A stretch of 64,000 nt of DNA from assembly GCF_019131995.1 (NCBI RefSeq), contig NZ_JAHONA010000004.1:62001-126000 (forward strand). The letters run 5' to 3'. The translations under genes and the position numbers were made by a program. This document shows positions 61,977 through 64,000 of this stretch, one piece after another (the first letter of the stretch is position 1; the number at the start of each line of letters is the position of its first letter). The DNA is from Collinsella aerofaciens. GTDB taxonomy: Bacteria; Actinomycetota; Coriobacteriia; Coriobacteriales; Coriobacteriaceae. The notes beneath the pieces were generated by a model. It was given only the letters and a program-made list of their open reading frames with translations. It was not told the DNA's origin and ran no database searches.

Positions 61977-63143
61977 ATGTTTAGCATCAACAGCACACTC
62001 AGCCGTAGGAACTTCCTTGCCGGCGCCGCCGCGCTCGGCAGCACCGTCGCGCTTGCCGGCTGCTCCTCGGGTGGCTCGGATGGCGGCTCCGCTGATGACG
62101 GCAAGTCTTTCAAGATCGGTGTCATCGGCCCTCTGACCGGCGCCGCGGCAACCTATGGCGTCTCGGCCGAGAAGGGCGCTAAGCTCGCTGCCAAGGATTT
62201 CTCGACCAAGGACCTCAAGCTCTCGCTTAAGTCCGAGGACGACGTCGCCGACGGCGAGAAGGCCATCAACGCCTTCAATACCCTGTGCGACTGGGGCATG
62301 CAGGCGCTCGTCGGCCCCGTCACCACCGGTGCCGCCGTTGCCGTCTCGGGCGAGATTGCCGACGACATGCTCATGGTCACGCCTTCTGCATCGTCGCTCG
62401 ACGTCACCAAGGACAAGACCACGGTCTTCCAGGTCTGCTTCACCGACCCCACCATGGGCACGAGCGCTGCGAAGTTCTTGGCCGAGAAGTACGCAGACGC
62501 CAAGATCGCCCTGTTCTACAACTCCGGCGATACGTACAGCTCGGGCGTCGCCGATGCCTTCGCCGAGCAGGCCAAGGAGTCCAAGCTCGATATCGTCGAT
62601 ACCGAGACCTTTAAGGACGACTCCTCCACGAGCTTTACCAACCAGCTGACCAAGGCCAAGGAGGCCAGCGCCACGCTCATCTTCGCGCCGATCTACTACA
62701 CGCCGGCGTCCGTCCTGCTCAAGAACGCCAAGGACATGGGCTATGACATGACGCTCATGGGCACCGACGGCATGGACGGTCTGCTCTCTGTGGAGGGCTT
62801 CGACACCTCGCTTGCCGAGGGCGTGCTGCTCATGACGCCGTTCTCCGCTGACGACGAGAAGAACGCCGACTTCGTCAAGGCATATAAGGACGCCTACGAC
62901 GAGACGCCCAACCAGTTTGCCGCCGATGCCTATGACTGCGTCCATGCGATTGTCGAGGCTATCGATAAGGCAGACATCGACATCACGGCCGACGGCGCCG
63001 ACATTGCCGGCGATCTTGCCAAGGCCATGCGCAAGATCAAGATCGAGGGCCTGACGGGCGAGCTCACGTGGAACGACGAGGGCCAAGTCGAGAAGCCCGC
63101 TACAGCCTATGTGATCCAGGACGGCAAGTACATCGCCGCCTAA
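61977..63143 (+). CDS. ABC transporter substrate-binding lipoprotein, branched-chain amino acid type (copy 1)
   Basis: 388 aa. Signal for secretion and lipid attachment: SRRNFLAG (Tat-like arginine pair) followed by the lipobox LAGC, Cys being the new N-terminus, then a GSDGGS linker. Mature part is a periplasmic-binding type I fold (FKIGVIGPLTGAAATYG, GMQALVGPVTTGAAVAVSGE, DVTKDKTTVFQVCFTDPT). LivK-like proteins deliver branched-chain amino acids or similar small molecules to a permease. The permease genes are not in the window, though may lie downstream. Confidence 0.92.
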   Translation: MFSINSTLSRRNFLAGAAALGSTVALAGCSSGGSDGGSADDGKSFKIGVIGPLTGAAATYGVSAEKGAKLAAKDFSTKDLKLSLKSEDDVADGEKAINAFNTLCDWGMQALVGPVTTGAAVAVSGEIADDMLMVTPSASSLDVTKDKTTVFQVCFTDPTMGTSAAKFLAEKYADAKIALFYNSGDTYSSGVADAFAEQAKESKLDIVDTETFKDDSSTSFTNQLTKAKEASATLIFAPIYYTPASVLLKNAKDMGYDMTLMGTDGMDGLLSVEGFDTSLAEGVLLMTPFSADDEKNADFVKAYKDAYDETPNQFAADAYDCVHAIVEAIDKADIDITADGADIAGDLAKAMRKIKIEGLTGELTWNDEGQVEKPATAYVIQDGKYIAA

Positions 63144-63414
63144 GTGCGCATAAAGCGCTACCGGTGAGGCTGTTTTAATCAGGGCAGGGACGCTTGTAAC
63201 AGAATGGAAACATTACTTTCACACAATAAAGTGGCTAAACTGCATAAACCAATAGAAATACGCATAATTATGGATAAACGGACAAAACAAAAGAAAAGTT
63301 GAAATAATCGCCACTTTTCTCAACTAAAGCGTCTACTATTTTGCGAACGCCGAACACGGCGAAGGATGGCCTGTTGGGTAACCGAAACCCGACGAGATTT
63401 GAGAGGAGAGCCGC

Positions 63415-64000
63415 ATGTCGAGCCTCACCGGTAAGTCATTGAACCCTGTTATGAATCGCAGGAGCGTTATCGCGAGCGCAGCAGGTCTGGGGGCGATGTC
63501 TATTCTAGCTGGCTGCTCCTCCAACGGCGGCGACAGCGGTTCCGCTTCGGGCGACGCTTCGTTTAAGATCGGCACCATCGGCCCGCTGACCGGCGCCAAC
63601 GCGTCCTACGGCAAGTCCGTTACCCAGGGTGTCGAGCTTGGCTGCAAGGATTTCTCGACCAAGGAGCTGCCGCTTGCCAGCAAGGCCGAGGATGACCAGG
63701 CCGACGGCGAGAAGGCCGTCAACGCCTTTAACACCCTGCTCGACTGGGGCATGCAGGCCCTCGTCGGCCCGACCACCACGGGTGCGTCGGTTGCCGTTGC
63801 CGCCGAGTGCGGTAACGACCCCGAGACGTTCATGATCACTCCGTCCGCGTCCTCCGAGGACGTCACCAAGGGCAAGGATTGCGTCTTCCAGGTTTGCTTT
63901 ACCGATCCCAACCAGGGCGTCAACGCTGCCAAGTTCCTGGCGCAGAAGTATGCGGACGAGAAGTTCGTGCTGTTCTATAACTCCGGCGACGCCTATTCTT
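63415..64000 (+). CDS. ABC transporter substrate-binding lipoprotein, branched-chain amino acid type (copy 2, cut by window end)
   Basis: Only the first 195 codons are present. It is a close paralog of the gene before it: lipobox LAGC, FKIGTIGPLTGANASYG, GMQALVGPTTTGASVAVAAE, SASSEDVTKGKDCVFQVCFT. The start ATG follows GAGAGGAG. The two are tandem copies on the same strand, with 271 bases of AT-rich promoter-like DNA between, so the second is probably transcribed from its own start. The 3' end is outside. Confidence 0.9.
   Translation, partial: MSSLTGKSLNPVMNRRSVIASAAGLGAMSILAGCSSNGGDSGSASGDASFKIGTIGPLTGANASYGKSVTQGVELGCKDFSTKELPLASKAEDDQADGEKAVNAFNTLLDWGMQALVGPTTTGASVAVAAECGNDPETFMITPSASSEDVTKGKDCVFQVCFTDPNQGVNAAKFLAQKYADEKFVLFYNSGDAYS

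Noticed and set aside
61746..63086. A 446-codon minus-strand frame opposite the first binding lipoprotein
   Set aside because: The plus strand carries a full signal peptide, lipobox and fold; the minus frame is its complement.

Overview
The window is GC-rich, densely coded DNA. Its gene content fits a strictly anaerobic gut actinobacterium of the Coriobacteriia, most likely Collinsella. That assignment is inference from content: a reverse rubrerythrin, an electron-confurcating lactate dehydrogenase/Etf set, PLP synthesis by PdxST under a MocR regulator, a PTS permease, and several protein families without named functions. I found no rRNA, tRNA, CRISPR array, prophage or intact insertion sequence.

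Layout. 1-3.0 kb: the end of a drug/metabolite exporter, a divergent LysR regulator, and an AlaA-like aminotransferase fused to an N-terminal HTH domain, with palindromic operator-like sites upstream. 3.2-9.4 kb: a catabolic cluster (degenerate amidohydrolase, two neutral-ceramidase-fold proteins, a PTS EIIBC permease) facing a LysR regulator. 9.4-12.5 kb: a peptide deformylase-like protein, an MFS exporter and an unusual protein with an RGG tail. 12.5-13.0 kb: non-coding, with several hairpins and REP-like repeats. 13.0-16.1 kb: pdxT, pdxS and the divergent MocR regulator. 16.1-17.6 kb: a nuclease-like orphan gene lying between two copies of a 123-bp palindromic element; a third copy is at 27.5 kb. 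17.8-31.4 kb: rubrerythrin, an alcohol/aldehyde dehydrogenase pair, a probable 27-aa membrane peptide toxin, HIRAN, phosphoesterase and DUF2130 proteins, a Ski2-like helicase, TrmB, a methyltransferase, and an XRE/DUF4097 membrane pair. 31.5-34.3 kb: Elp3 and a spermidine-synthase-like protein.

34.35-39.97 kb holds a three-gene block: a TerB_N/TerB_C protein, a BrxC/BrxD-type ATPase and an Lhr-type SF2 helicase. This is a candidate genome-defence or DNA-processing system. 40.9-44.1 kb is a tightly packed five-gene operon of secreted or membrane-anchored proteins with no recognised function. 44.4-48.1 kb is the lactate dehydrogenase/EtfB/EtfA operon. 48-53.5 kb has an HD hydrolase, AzlCD, KdgT, a GGDEF protein and an EamA exporter. 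53.6-64 kb has PurL, a cation/proton antiporter, a tandem palindromic repeat array, a short-chain dehydrogenase, homoserine dehydrogenase, and two tandem branched-chain amino-acid-type binding lipoproteins, the second cut by the window edge.

Most attention should go to four items: the 123-bp elements with their nuclease-like passenger, the TerB-ATPase-helicase triad, the five-gene surface operon, and the RGG-tail protein followed by a structured intergenic RNA candidate.
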